A stretch of 64,000 bases of DNA from assembly GCF_018500185.1 (NCBI RefSeq), contig NZ_JAHBGI010000002.1, positions 248,001 to 312,000 of the forward strand, given 5' to 3'. This DNA comes from Litoribacter ruber. Lineage in GTDB: Bacteria > Bacteroidota > Bacteroidia > Cytophagales > Cyclobacteriaceae. The notes beneath the pieces are model-generated. The model did no database searches. It saw only the letters and a program-made list of their open reading frames with translations, and was not told the DNA's origin. Shown here in pieces: positions 1-8,611 of this stretch (position 1 is its first letter; every line of letters begins with the position of its first letter). The translations under genes and the position numbers were made by a program.

Positions 1-150
1 GACCACCATGGTAATCTTTCCTTAGAAATGACTGCGGCACTTTGCGGAGATGAGGAGTCCAATTGGATTGAGGCCGCTGATGCAGTTGAAAAAGCCTTGC
101 AAATGAGGTTAAAATTATGGGATGCCGTACAGCATAAATTAACCTTATAA
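1..150 (+). CDS. 3' end of an unidentified gene (partial)
   Basis: A reading frame enters from the left edge and ends in TAA directly before the ATG of the next gene, so the two genes are probably co-transcribed. About 49 residues are visible; they are mostly charged and helical in character and end in a tryptophan-containing helix (LKLWDAVQ). This is loosely like the C-terminal helix of heme-oxygenase/TenA-type helical proteins, but the fragment is too short to assign and no function is claimed. Confidence 0.6.
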   Translation, partial: DHHGNLSLEMTAALCGDEESNWIEAADAVEKALQMRLKLWDAVQHKLTL

Positions 151-1053
151 ATGTCCCAGATTTTTCTTGTCTTTCTATATTTGGCTACAGGGATGCTGCT
201 TAAATGGGCAGCTTTTCTTCCGGAGAAGACGCCTAAATATTTAAATGGGTATATAATCTATATCGTGCTGCCAGCTGTGGCTCTGCTTTACCTTCCGGGA
301 ATAGAATGGAAAGCAGAATTAATTCTACCTGCTTTTTCAGCCTGGTGGGTGTTTCTTATCAGTTGGGCTTTGTTTTCTATACTGGGAAAAAGTTTTCATT
401 GGCAAAATTCAACCACCGGTTGTCTGATCATTACCGCAGGCTTATCCAACACGTCATTTTTGGGGTTCCCCATTATCGAGGCCCTATATGGCAGTGAGGG
501 TTTGAAAATAGCATTCTTGATTGACCAACCTGGCTCTTTCCTAATTGTGAGCAGCTTGGCTGTGGTGGTGGCAGGGATATATGGGGACAGGCAACTGAGA
601 AAAAGAGACATCGGACGCAAGATCCTCATGTTCCCCCCATTCATCTTCTTCTTCATTGGACTTTCCATGAGTTTGGCGGAAATAACCTTTACTGGCCATG
701 CACAGGAGTTTCTTCAGCTTCTAGGCTGGACGCTGAGTCCTGTAGCGCTTTTGGCCGTGGGAATGCAGGTCAATTTGAATGTTGATGAGTTAAAGGAGAA
801 AAAGCTATGGGCGGGACTTGCATTCTCCTTATTAGTGGCCCCACTGGCTGTAATGGGTATTATTGGGCCTCTTTTGGATTTCGATGGCTTGATCTACCAG
901 GTAATGGTCATGGAAGCCGCCATGCCCTCCATGATCACCGCCTCCATCGTAGCCATCTCCTATCACCTCAACCCGCGCCTCGCCTCCCTGATGGTCAGCC
1001 TCGGCATCCTCATTTCAGCGGTAACTCTTACGATGTGGTATTGGATTTTGTAA
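151..1053 (+). CDS. AEC family (auxin efflux carrier-type) transporter
   Basis: The 300-residue protein is almost wholly hydrophobic, with about ten membrane segments in two halves, as in the auxin efflux carrier family of bile-acid/sodium-symporter-like carriers. Recognisable family features are the central stretch with LSNTSFLGFP around residues 98-107 and the late segment with the MPSMITASIVA motif near residue 260. It would sit in the inner membrane and move an organic anion or similar small solute; the substrate cannot be read from sequence. It starts at the base after the stop codon of the upstream gene, which suggests coupling. It faces the next gene in convergent orientation. Confidence 0.85.
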   Translation: MSQIFLVFLYLATGMLLKWAAFLPEKTPKYLNGYIIYIVLPAVALLYLPGIEWKAELILPAFSAWWVFLISWALFSILGKSFHWQNSTTGCLIITAGLSNTSFLGFPIIEALYGSEGLKIAFLIDQPGSFLIVSSLAVVVAGIYGDRQLRKRDIGRKILMFPPFIFFFIGLSMSLAEITFTGHAQEFLQLLGWTLSPVALLAVGMQVNLNVDELKEKKLWAGLAFSLLVAPLAVMGIIGPLLDFDGLIYQVMVMEAAMPSMITASIVAISYHLNPRLASLMVSLGILISAVTLTMWYWIL

Positions 1054-1122
1054 ATATGCGCCCCCCAGCGTCCTTCGGGGTAGTATTTTTTTCTCTGGTC
1101 CTCTGAGTCTCTGTGGTTTCAC

Positions 1123-1136
1123 ACTTCGTACTTCGT
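1123..1136. repeat. 7-bp tandem repeat, 2 copies (ACTTCGT)
   Basis: Two perfect copies of ACTTCGT lie between convergent genes. It is one of several heptamer-period arrays in the window; the same word in reverse complement forms the array at 25418-25452. Confidence 0.6.
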
Positions 1137-1137
1137 T

Positions 1138-1599
1138 TCAACCAGTTTTCTCCACTTTCAACGGCACCTTTTTCCCATTGGCCGTCAGACTCAAAACACG
1201 ATAGAGATCATCCCACACGTACAAATCCCTAGGTATTTGGATTTGAAAGTTTTTCTCTTCCTCAGAGGCCTTAATTTGCAGCTCAAACTCATTTAAGTGA
1301 ATAGCCTTCACCTCATCCCATGGGATATAGTTTTTGGCAAAAAACATGTTTCTTTTAATCAGTATCCCCTGTCGGCCAAAGCGGATCTTGGGCGTCAAAA
1401 AATTATTGGGGCGGGATAGTAACAATAGGATGAGAGCAACGAGTATACCTGTAATAATCATACCTGTGCCCGCCAAGGCCTTGAGGTCGGAAACACGCTC
1501 TCTGGAAAGTAGCCAAAACCCAGCGCTAAAACTCCCTATGGAGAATATTAGCATAATAAGTTTATAAATTCTGGGTGTCAACTGTATAATAGTCTTCAT
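1138..1599 (-). CDS. Hypothetical membrane protein with PH-like C-terminal domain
   Basis: The protein has 153 residues. Two hydrophobic helices occupy roughly residues 12-30 and 42-62; the rest looks like a beta-rich cytoplasmic domain (ILIKRNMFFAKNYIPWDEV, then QIQIPRDLY), the pattern of bacterial PH-like membrane proteins of the STM3941 type. No catalytic residues are evident and the role is unknown. It is a single gene, convergent with the AEC transporter upstream in coordinate and separated by 78 bp from the response regulator gene that lies to its right on the same strand. Confidence 0.65.
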   Translation of the reverse strand: MKTIIQLTPRIYKLIMLIFSIGSFSAGFWLLSRERVSDLKALAGTGMIITGILVALILLLLSRPNNFLTPKIRFGRQGILIKRNMFFAKNYIPWDEVKAIHLNEFELQIKASEEEKNFQIQIPRDLYVWDDLYRVLSLTANGKKVPLKVEKTG

Positions 1600-1677
1600 A
1601 ATAAAAATGGCTTTTACTTTTTACAAATCCATTTAACCACAAAAACCATGAAAAAGTAAGTCTTAAACCTTTAAACT

Positions 1678-2037
1678 TTACAAAGCCTCCAATATTTCCT
1701 CAAATCCACTCCTATCTAAGGGTTTTTGAACAAACTTTTTTACCTGCTGATATTCCAGACTTTTTTCTTGATCCTGCAAACTGTTAGAAGAAGTCAAAAT
1801 CACAACATTCAAATCCAATTGTCTCATTTTTACCTCATCCAAAAACTGCCAGCCATTCATCACAGGCATGTTCAAATCCAAAAATATCAGTTCTGGCAAA
1901 TCCTTTTCCAAGGCTTCCAAAGCCTCACTACCATTGAGAAATGAATCAACTTTGAGTTCAGGATCCACCATATTGATAAATTTATGATGCACGAGGTTCA
2001 TGACCCGCTGATCATCCACTAAGAAAACTTTCTTCAT
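1678..2037 (-). CDS. CheY-like single-domain response regulator
   Basis: This 119-residue protein is a lone receiver domain. It has the acidic pair at Asp8-Asp9, the phosphoacceptor Asp54 in FLDLNMP, the Thr in VVILTSS and the conserved Lys in VQKP near residue 106. There is no output domain, so it must act through protein contact or as a phosphate carrier. It lies 8 bp downstream of the histidine-containing sensor gene and is the last gene of an apparent three-gene operon (AhpD-like, sensor, receiver). Its natural partner is therefore the protein encoded directly upstream. Confidence 0.9.
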   Translation of the reverse strand: MKKVFLVDDQRVMNLVHHKFINMVDPELKVDSFLNGSEALEALEKDLPELIFLDLNMPVMNGWQFLDEVKMRQLDLNVVILTSSNSLQDQEKSLEYQQVKKFVQKPLDRSGFEEILEAL

Positions 2038-2045
2038 ACGCTACT

Positions 2046-2810
2046 TTATACTTGCTCGTCTACCTTCTCCAGCACGGCTTTTAAGGAGTAGTCCAAATCA
2101 CGGACGGCCGTCATCAGCTCCGGCCAAAATACTTCATCAAAGGTTCCTGAATCCACATCGCCTTTCACAACTGTCAAACTTAGTATCCGAGAAAGAGGCT
2201 CCCGAATCTCATGGCTGTTAAACTGAATCAGCTCTTTCAGTTTTTGATTGGACTGTTTCAAGGAACTGGTCCTCTGCCGAATCACCTCTTCCTGCTCCCT
2301 GTTTAATTTGGTGATTTCTCCATTCTTTTTTCCCAGCTCTGCTAACAGACCCAGATTTAAAAGTTTGGCAGAGATCAGCTCATGGACAAGCTTGACTAGA
2401 GGGATGGATTTGATGGAAAATGGGTTGGTTTCTACTGATTTAAGGGTGATCAGGCTTTTATTGGACCCGGTGTTGAATAACCATTTTCTTTCCTCAACAA
2501 TGTTTCCACTTTCATCTAAAACTGAATTTAGGCTGGGGACTTCATATACTCCGTCCCCCATCATGGCCAATAAATCTTCAGATATTGGCCCAGTGGTATA
2601 GTTGTTTTCTTGATTTGAAATTGAGTATAAGTTGTACTCATTGCCATGAATAAACAAATATTCAAAACTGTAAAAATTGAACAGATACTTGAGCTGTTGA
2701 CCTAAAACCTCTACAATTTTTATTTTCTCATTTATTGCTGCCAACTGCACTGAAAGGCGGTTGATGGCCTCAAACTGGACTTTGTAATAGATGAACTCAT
2801 CTATTTTCAT
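2046..2810 (-). CDS. Sensor protein with HisKA dimerisation domain but no ATPase domain
   Basis: The protein is 254 residues. Residues 10-150 look like a GAF-type sensory domain, followed by a coiled coil (about 160-195) and a HisKA H-box with His200 in FNSHEIREPLSRIL, the arrangement of group HPK1 kinases. The protein then ends about 54 residues after the histidine, so there are no N, G1, F or G2 boxes and no room for a HATPase_c domain. It cannot autophosphorylate by itself; it could be phosphorylated in trans, act as a phosphotransfer or phosphatase partner for the receiver encoded downstream, or be a remnant. Its start overlaps the stop of the AhpD-like gene by 4 bp, so the genes are translationally coupled. 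Confidence 0.8.
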   Translation of the reverse strand: MKIDEFIYYKVQFEAINRLSVQLAAINEKIKIVEVLGQQLKYLFNFYSFEYLFIHGNEYNLYSISNQENNYTTGPISEDLLAMMGDGVYEVPSLNSVLDESGNIVEERKWLFNTGSNKSLITLKSVETNPFSIKSIPLVKLVHELISAKLLNLGLLAELGKKNGEITKLNREQEEVIRQRTSSLKQSNQKLKELIQFNSHEIREPLSRILSLTVVKGDVDSGTFDEVFWPELMTAVRDLDYSLKAVLEKVDEQV

Positions 2811-3388
2811 GCAAATGACTGGCTAAGTTCTACCAATTCATTATCCACCTTGATTCCGGAAATATTGGCAATTGTATTCAGCATGTTTACCAAATCAGCT
2901 TGTGCAAAGAGCTCCTGGATTTCATTACTGTTGTAGCCAGCATTTACCAATATATCGAAATGCTCTTGGTTGATTTGCCCGTTGTGGATGGCGGCATTGC
3001 TTACAATCGATACGGCCACCTTGTAGCTATGGGGAATTATATCACTTCTGAGGTTGTCAGAAATCAAAACATCTTCATTAGGGTAAAGCGATTTGCCTAT
3101 CATGTTGGCAAAAATCTTATGAGCTTCAGCACAGTAAGCACATTTTCTTTCAGCTGACACACTGTAAATTATCAATTGCTTGATGATGTTGGGAACTGTT
3201 CCTTCACATAAAGTGGACTTCAATTTACCCCAATTCCCTCTAAGCAATGTGGCATTGCTCCCCTGGCATTTAAACCAATTCAATACAAATGGGATCCCAA
3301 GAGTGGCCATGGTGTCATCATAGATGGCTTTTACTTCTTCTGAGGCATCTTTATATTCTACAATTTGAAAAGTCTGAATAGAACTCAT
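2807..3388 (-). CDS. AhpD-like / carboxymuconolactone decarboxylase family protein
   Basis: The protein has 193 residues of the all-helical CMD/AhpD fold. The redox motif E-x2-C-x2-C-x3-H is present as Glu80, Cys83, Cys86 and His90 (ERKCAYCAEAH), the arrangement that gives AhpD its thiol peroxidase and disulfide reductase activity. A role in peroxide or thiol handling is therefore likely, probably in the cytoplasm as there is no signal peptide. It is the first gene of the operon with the ATPase-less sensor and the CheY-like receiver; the 4-bp overlap with the sensor suggests that its redox state may be what the pair reports. That last point is inference. Confidence 0.8.
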   Translation of the reverse strand: MSSIQTFQIVEYKDASEEVKAIYDDTMATLGIPFVLNWFKCQGSNATLLRGNWGKLKSTLCEGTVPNIIKQLIIYSVSAERKCAYCAEAHKIFANMIGKSLYPNEDVLISDNLRSDIIPHSYKVAVSIVSNAAIHNGQINQEHFDILVNAGYNSNEIQELFAQADLVNMLNTIANISGIKVDNELVELSQSFA

Positions 3389-3445
3389 AAGTAAATATTA
3401 ATAAATTTTTGTCGAAGATAACTTATTATATGTCATTAAACCAAA

Positions 3446-3459
3446 ATCATTTTTATGAT
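3446..3459. promoter_or_regulatory. Inverted repeat ATCAT-N4-ATGAT in a divergent promoter region
   Basis: A perfect 5-bp inverted repeat with a TTTT spacer lies between the divergently transcribed AhpD-like operon and the small membrane protein. It could be an operator. The arms are in the opposite order from the FNR-type sites seen later, so it is not counted with them. Confidence 0.3.
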
Positions 3460-3485
3460 CGGTAAAAAATAATTGTTTGAAATTC

Positions 3486-3517
3486 TTGAATAAATCGATT
3501 AAAAAGTGGTAACTTTT
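3486..3517 (+). promoter_or_regulatory. Candidate promoter (TTG / TAACTTTT)
   Basis: TTG at 3486-3488 and TAACTTTT at 3510-3517 are separated by 21 bp. This fits the Bacteroidota primary sigma pattern (TTG around -33, TAnnTTTG around -7) with one mismatch, 23 bp before the start of the small membrane protein. Confidence 0.35.
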
Positions 3518-3540
3518 ATAGTTGTTTTACTTTCTGTTTT

Positions 3541-3813
3541 ATGAAAAGGCATAACCTTAGAATCAAGATTATTTTCGCGGTTGCGATTATAATTTTAGCC
3601 ATCCCACTTTTTGCCATGCAATTTACTGAGGAGGTTGTATGGACTATTTCAGACTTTGTGGCTGCGGCGGCCTTGTTGGCAATCACAGGGTTTGGTATTG
3701 AGGGGACCCTCAGAAAAATTCAAAACACCACCCAGCGTCTAACCATCTGTGGCCTTATCTTTCTAGCCTTTTTACTAGTTTGGGCAGAACTGGCTGTGGG
3801 GTTGATTAGCTAA
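3541..3813 (+). CDS. Small three-helix membrane protein, unknown
   Basis: The protein has 90 residues: a basic N-terminus, then three hydrophobic helices at about 8-27, 33-52 and 66-89. No conserved motif was recognised. A plausible promoter sits directly upstream and the codon use looks like that of neighbouring genes, so it is probably real. It is monocistronic, with a 178-bp gap before the acetolactate synthase gene. Confidence 0.6.
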   Translation: MKRHNLRIKIIFAVAIIILAIPLFAMQFTEEVVWTISDFVAAAALLAITGFGIEGTLRKIQNTTQRLTICGLIFLAFLLVWAELAVGLIS

Positions 3814-3918
3814 TAAAACCTGAAAGGTTTAATGAATTAAATCCAGGTTTGATCAAAATTTCCCCACTTTTTCAAATCATTTCCCCCTATAAATCTCTTA
3901 TATACCTGAATCGTAATT

Positions 3919-3960
3919 CGGTCTTCCGTCTCCCGTTTTCGAATTCCGTCTTCGGTCTTC
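3919..3960. repeat. Degenerate 7-bp tandem repeat, 6 units
   Basis: Six consecutive 7-mers of the CGGTCTT / CCGTCTC / CGTCTTC type run without a phase break in the gap before acetolactate synthase. The same words recur at 26776-26796. Confidence 0.6.
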
Positions 3961-3991
3961 TATTAAAAAACTTTTAACTAACCCTCCTCCC

Positions 3992-5632
3992 ATGAAAGCA
4001 TCCGATCTCTTTGTAAAAGCCCTAGAAAACGAAGGTGTAGAATATATTTTTAGCGTCCCCGGGGAAGAAAATCTCGATTTTCTCGAATCCCTCAAAGACT
4101 CCAGCATCAAACTTATACTAACCCGCCACGAACAAGGGGCCGGGTTTATGGCCGCCACTTACGGGCGGCTGACAGGGAAGCCCGGAGTATGCATGTCCAC
4201 TCTCGGCCCTGGAGCCACCAACCTGGTGACACCTGCCGCATACGCCCAGCTTGGCGGTATGCCCATAGTAATGATCACAGGTCAAAAACCCATCAAAAAA
4301 AGCAAGCAGGCCCGTTTTCAGATCATTGATGTGGTCGAAATGATGAAGCCTGTCACCAAATACACCAAGCAGATCGTTGACTCCAATGTCATCACATCCA
4401 ACATCAGGGAGGCATTCCGCTTGGCAATTGAGGAAAAGCCCGGTGCCGTCCACTTGGAATTTCCCGAGGATATAGCCCAGGAAGAGTGTGAGGAGAATAT
4501 TTTCGAAGTGGTAGGCCACATCATACCAAAACCGGATGATCAAGCCATTGCAAAAGCCGTAGAAATGATCCAAGCAGCCAAAAAACCTTTATTGCTCATC
4601 GGAGCCGGGGCAAACAGAAAGGTCACCTGCGAGGCGCTGAGGGAATTTGTGGATTATACGGGCATATACTTTTTCACCACGCAAATGGGAAAAGGAGTGA
4701 TCGACGAAAGACATGAACAATACTTGGGAACGGCAGCCTTATCCAGTAACGATTTTCTTCATGCTGGGATCGAGGATGCCGACCTCATTATCAATGTAGG
4801 CCATGATGTAATCGAAAAGCCGCCATTCTTTATGAAAAAAGGGGGTAAGAAAGTGATTCATGTCAATTTTGACCCAGCCGAAGTGGACCCGGTTTATTTC
4901 CCCCAACTCAATGTGGTCGGAGATATTACCAATGCCGTCCGTAAATTGACTAAAGAGATAAAAAAACAGAAAGGCTGGGATTTTTCTTTTTTTAAGAAAG
5001 TCAAAAAGGAAGTAGATGAGCACTTGAGTAAATATGTGAATGATGAACGCTTCCCTATGCTTCCCCAACGACTGATCCATATTCTAAGAAACAAATTGGC
5101 ACCAGAAGATGTGATTACCTTGGACAATGGTATATACAAAATCTGGTTTGCCCGTAATTATACCTGTCACAAGCCTAATACTCTTCTTTTGGACAATGCC
5201 CTGGCATCCATGGGCGCCGGACTACCATCAGCTATGGCTGTCAAAATGGTGTACCCCGATCGGAAAGTAGTGGCGGTATGTGGGGATGGCGGATTTATGA
5301 TGAATTCGCAGGAAATAGAGACGGCAGTCAGGCTTGGGTTAAACCTTACCACCATCATACTCAATGACGAGGCATACGGAATGATCAAATGGAAACAGGA
5401 GGATATGGGGTTTACCGATTTTGGGCTGGATTACAAAAATCCTGACTTCATCAAATATGCCGAGAGCTATGGAGCAAAAGGGTTTCGCCCAAGCAGTGAT
5501 CAGGAATTTAAAGATGTTCTTGAGGAATGTCTAACGACTGAAGGGGTGAAAATTATAGACCTTCCGGTAGATTACTCCCTGAATCACCCCATCTTAAATG
5601 TCAAACTCAAAGAAAAATCTAAAGAACTATGA
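3992..5632 (+). CDS. Acetolactate synthase-type ThDP enzyme (AlsS-like)
   Basis: The 546-residue protein has the three-domain fold of thiamine-diphosphate enzymes. The N-terminal Pyr domain contains the cofactor-activating Glu47 (RHEQGA) and the GPGATNL loop; the central domain follows; the C-terminal PP domain has the GDGGFMMNSQE...LNDEAYGM metal/ThDP motif around residues 430-465. The motifs and length match catabolic acetolactate synthase or large-subunit acetohydroxyacid synthase, which join two pyruvates or pyruvate and an aldehyde. No small regulatory subunit (ilvH) and no isoleucine/valine genes are nearby, which favours a non-biosynthetic role. The stop overlaps the ATG of the aldehyde dehydrogenase by 4 bp, so the two enzymes probably share a pathway. 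Confidence 0.85.
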   Translation: MKASDLFVKALENEGVEYIFSVPGEENLDFLESLKDSSIKLILTRHEQGAGFMAATYGRLTGKPGVCMSTLGPGATNLVTPAAYAQLGGMPIVMITGQKPIKKSKQARFQIIDVVEMMKPVTKYTKQIVDSNVITSNIREAFRLAIEEKPGAVHLEFPEDIAQEECEENIFEVVGHIIPKPDDQAIAKAVEMIQAAKKPLLLIGAGANRKVTCEALREFVDYTGIYFFTTQMGKGVIDERHEQYLGTAALSSNDFLHAGIEDADLIINVGHDVIEKPPFFMKKGGKKVIHVNFDPAEVDPVYFPQLNVVGDITNAVRKLTKEIKKQKGWDFSFFKKVKKEVDEHLSKYVNDERFPMLPQRLIHILRNKLAPEDVITLDNGIYKIWFARNYTCHKPNTLLLDNALASMGAGLPSAMAVKMVYPDRKVVAVCGDGGFMMNSQEIETAVRLGLNLTTIILNDEAYGMIKWKQEDMGFTDFGLDYKNPDFIKYAESYGAKGFRPSSDQEFKDVLEECLTTEGVKIIDLPVDYSLNHPILNVKLKEKSKEL

Positions 5633-7014
5633 GCCAAAAGCTGAAAGTTTACGCCCCTTTCGATCAAACTTTAATCAAAGAAATTCCCATGGTGGGAAAT
5701 GAGGAAGCTGACAAAGCCCTTCAAATAGCCCACGATTTATTTTTGTCCCGCGACAAGTGGATCCCTGCCTATAAAAGAAAAACCATTCTGGAAAAAGTGG
5801 CTACCCTCATGCAGGACCGCCTAAAAGAACTAACCGAAACTGCCGCACAGGAAGGAGGTAAACCCTATAAAGACTCCAAGGTGGAAGTGCTGCGGGCCAT
5901 AAATGGCGTCAAAATCGCCAGCGAGGAAATTTCGCAGCTCAAAGGAGAGCAAGTGCCTATGGGGTTGACAGAGGCATCGGTAGACCGGTTAGCCTTTACG
6001 ATTCGGGAACCTATTGGAGTTGTCCTTTCCATTTCAGCCTTCAACCATCCCCTAAATCTTATAGTGCACCAGACTATTACTGCATTTGCTGCTGGTTGCC
6101 CGGTGATCATCAAACCTGCTGGAACTACCCCCCTCTCCTGCTTGGCATTTATGGATATTCTGAAAGAAGCTGGATTACCAGCCGGGTGGGTCCAAAGTAT
6201 TATTTGCGACAACGAGGTGGCGGAATTCATGGTAAAGGATAAACGTGTAAATTACCTATCCTTCATTGGATCGGCCAAAGTGGGCTGGTACCTCAAATCC
6301 AAAGTTGCGCCCGGTACCCGGGTTGCCCTGGAGCACGGAGGTGTGGCACCTGTTATAGTAGAGAAGGATGCCGATCTTGATAAGGCACTTCCCTTGCTGG
6401 CAAAGGGTGGATTTTACCATGCCGGCCAGGTATGTGTATCCGTTCAGCGGATATTTGTCCATGAGGAAATTGCCGATAAGGTATCCAATAGATTGGCTGA
6501 TTTAGCCGCAGAATTGGTGGTGGGCGATCCTTTGGATCCAGACACTGAAGTGGGCCCCCTTATTTCCACTGATGAGGTAGACCGCGTCCATGAATGGGTA
6601 AAAGATTCGGAAGGTAAAGGTGGAAAAATACTGGTCGGTGGCCAAAAGATATCTGATACTTGCTATGCTCCCACGGTCATGTTTGACCCGCCCCAGGGTG
6701 CAAAATTAAGCCAGGAGGAGGTTTTTGGACCGGTAGTCTGCATTTATCCCTACACCGATCTTCAGGAAGCTATCCGGCTTTCAAATGACATGGAATACCA
6801 CTTCCAGGCCGCAGTATTCACCAAAAACCTAGACAAGGCCTTAGAATGCGTGGACAAGCTCAACGCCACTGCCGTCATGGTCAATGACCATACCGCCTTC
6901 CGCGTGGATTGGATGCCTTTCGGGGGAAGGGACGCATCAGGAGAAGGCCTGGGCGGCATCCCCTACTCCATGCACGAAATGACAAGGATAAAAATGATGG
7001 TATTCAAACGTTAA
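5629..7014 (+). CDS. NAD(P)-dependent aldehyde dehydrogenase
   Basis: The 461-residue soluble enzyme belongs to the aldehyde dehydrogenase superfamily. General base Glu235 (LEHGG) and catalytic Cys269 (HAGQVCVSVQR) are in place, as are the cofactor-binding stretch FIGSAKVG and the late EEVFGPV motif. It would oxidise an aldehyde to its acid. The closest-looking groups act on lactaldehyde, glycolaldehyde or glyceraldehyde-type substrates, but the substrate is not determined. The 4-bp overlap with the acetolactate synthase gene suggests that it handles an aldehyde made or released by that enzyme, which is inference. Confidence 0.87.
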   Translation: MSQKLKVYAPFDQTLIKEIPMVGNEEADKALQIAHDLFLSRDKWIPAYKRKTILEKVATLMQDRLKELTETAAQEGGKPYKDSKVEVLRAINGVKIASEEISQLKGEQVPMGLTEASVDRLAFTIREPIGVVLSISAFNHPLNLIVHQTITAFAAGCPVIIKPAGTTPLSCLAFMDILKEAGLPAGWVQSIICDNEVAEFMVKDKRVNYLSFIGSAKVGWYLKSKVAPGTRVALEHGGVAPVIVEKDADLDKALPLLAKGGFYHAGQVCVSVQRIFVHEEIADKVSNRLADLAAELVVGDPLDPDTEVGPLISTDEVDRVHEWVKDSEGKGGKILVGGQKISDTCYAPTVMFDPPQGAKLSQEEVFGPVVCIYPYTDLQEAIRLSNDMEYHFQAAVFTKNLDKALECVDKLNATAVMVNDHTAFRVDWMPFGGRDASGEGLGGIPYSMHEMTRIKMMVFKR

Positions 7015-7047
7015 CCCATTCATCATTCATCATTTATCATCAATAAC

Positions 7048-7079
7048 CCTCAGTCTTTGAAAATCTTCGAAGTCTGAGG
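7048..7079. terminator. Hairpin between convergent genes
   Basis: CCTCAG at 7048-7053 pairs with CTGAGG at 7074-7079, with further imperfect pairing inside. A T-rich tract follows on the plus strand. It lies between the ends of the aldehyde dehydrogenase and hemolysin III genes and could terminate both. Confidence 0.5.
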
Positions 7080-7100
7080 CTCTTTGATATTTCTACTTTT

Positions 7101-7745
7101 TCAAGTTATCAAAAACATAATGGCTATAAAATGCAGCACAGTCCCTGCAAGTACAAATAAATGCCAAATCGAATGTGAAAAGCGGAGGGTTTTGTTCGTA
7201 TAAAAAATAACTCCCGAAGTGTAAGCCATCCCTCCCGCTGCAACAAGGCTCAATTCGGTTAGGCTTAGGTTAGAGACCAAAGGTTTAATAAAGAAAATAA
7301 CCAGCCAACCCATGCTCAGATAGAGAATCAGCGATAGCTTTTCAAACCTGTGGGTGAAAAAAGCCTTGTAAACCACTCCTAGAACTGTCAGGCCCCAAAT
7401 CACTCCAAAGTAAACCCAACCGGCCACACCTCCTAAACTTATTAATAAAAAGGGAGTGTATGTCCCCGCTATCAAGAAATAAATACTGATATGGTCAAAA
7501 GTCCTCAGCAATGGTTTTACCCTGGGAGACTGTACAGAATGGTAAAGGGTGGAAAAGGTATAAAGAAGCAAAATGGAAGCCCCGAACATACTGCAAGCGA
7601 AAACATGAACTGCCGAGCCATTAAGCACCGAAAAAGTGATCAAAAGAGAAATAGCAACTATGCTAAAAAGTATACCCAGGCCGTGGGTGATGCTATTCGC
7701 AAACTCCTCCTGAAGAGACTGTTTTCTTTCTATTTTTCCAGGCAT
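7101..7745 (-). CDS. Hemolysin III / PAQR family membrane protein
   Basis: The 214-residue protein has seven hydrophobic segments. It has the family hallmarks: the N-terminal EEFANSITHG motif, the STLYHS motif, DHISIYFLIAGTYTPF in the middle and the C-terminal HSIWHLFVLAGTVLHF, which together supply the conserved His, Asp and Ser metal-ligand positions of the PAQR/hemolysin III superfamily. Bacterial members are inner-membrane proteins of uncertain function linked to membrane lipid homeostasis; the name hemolysin is historical. It is monocistronic, converging on the aldehyde dehydrogenase and divergent from the TVP38-type gene. Confidence 0.88.
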   Translation of the reverse strand: MPGKIERKQSLQEEFANSITHGLGILFSIVAISLLITFSVLNGSAVHVFACSMFGASILLLYTFSTLYHSVQSPRVKPLLRTFDHISIYFLIAGTYTPFLLISLGGVAGWVYFGVIWGLTVLGVVYKAFFTHRFEKLSLILYLSMGWLVIFFIKPLVSNLSLTELSLVAAGGMAYTSGVIFYTNKTLRFSHSIWHLFVLAGTVLHFIAIMFLIT

Positions 7746-7819
7746 AGGGCAAAGATGAATAATTCCTCCGCTTTTAGCATAAAAATTGAATCAATAAGTT
7801 TTTAATTTAACTTTTAAAA

Positions 7820-8524
7820 ATGGTAGAAAAGGAAAATCGGAGCAAATCCAAATCGCCTATATACCTGTCTTTGATTTTGTTAATCGGTATAATTCTGCTT
7901 TATCTCACTGTTCCGGCTGTGGAGAATTTCGTCGCGGAAGCTTACGAAGTGCTTAGCAGTGGCGATGAGAAAAAGATATCGGACTGGGTAGACCAATTTG
8001 GATGGGCCGGCCCCCTTGTTTTGATTTTAGCCATGACAGCACAAATGGTGGTTCTAGTTGTCCCAACCCCTCTGCTAATGGTTATAGCTGTGTTGGCTTA
8101 TGGACCGTTAATTGGCTCGGGAATTATTCTTATTGGTATATTCATCGCTTCGTCAATAGCCTATGTTTTAGGTTCTGCATTGGGTAATCCCGTGGTCGAA
8201 AAACTACTTGGGCATAAGTCTAAAAACAAAATGAAGGGATTCTTAAAAAACTATGGTTTTTGGGCGGTGATAATAGTTCGCTTTTCCCCATTTCTATCCA
8301 ATGACGCGATAAGCCTTGTGGCTGGAATAATGAAGATGGGATTCTGGAAATTTATAGCAGCTACCATGCTGGGAATCCTACCCCTTACACTCCTCATTGC
8401 TTACTTTGAAGAATCTGAAAGTTTGCAGACTGGCTTAATATGGATTGGGGCTATCAGTTTTGTCGGATTCGTAGTGTATGTTTGGATTGACAAAAACCGA
8501 AAAACGAATAATTATCAGACTTAA
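7820..8524 (+). CDS. TVP38/TMEM64 (VTT domain) family membrane protein
   Basis: The protein has 234 residues. A first membrane helix (about 15-35) and a short amphipathic stretch precede the VTT/SNARE-associated domain, with re-entrant-looking glycine-rich segments (AYGPLIGSGIILIG) and the family motif VRFSPFLSNDAISLVAGI around residues 153-170. Members of the DedA/TVP38 group work as lipid flippases or scramblases in the inner membrane. The final residues are basic and cytoplasmic. It is monocistronic and its downstream region holds only repeats. Confidence 0.85.
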   Translation: MVEKENRSKSKSPIYLSLILLIGIILLYLTVPAVENFVAEAYEVLSSGDEKKISDWVDQFGWAGPLVLILAMTAQMVVLVVPTPLLMVIAVLAYGPLIGSGIILIGIFIASSIAYVLGSALGNPVVEKLLGHKSKNKMKGFLKNYGFWAVIIVRFSPFLSNDAISLVAGIMKMGFWKFIAATMLGILPLTLLIAYFEESESLQTGLIWIGAISFVGFVVYVWIDKNRKTNNYQT

Positions 8525-8611
8525 AAGGTTAGCCATATCCCCATGCGAACGCCGCTTTACCCCAAGAGAAACCTGTACAATTTCTGATCTACACACTTTA
8601 GCTGCACCTAA

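Noticed and set aside
3446-3459. Additional FNR-type site upstream of the AhpD-like operon
   Set aside because: The half-sites are in the reverse order (ATCAT...ATGAT), so it does not match the TGAY-N4-RTCA pattern.
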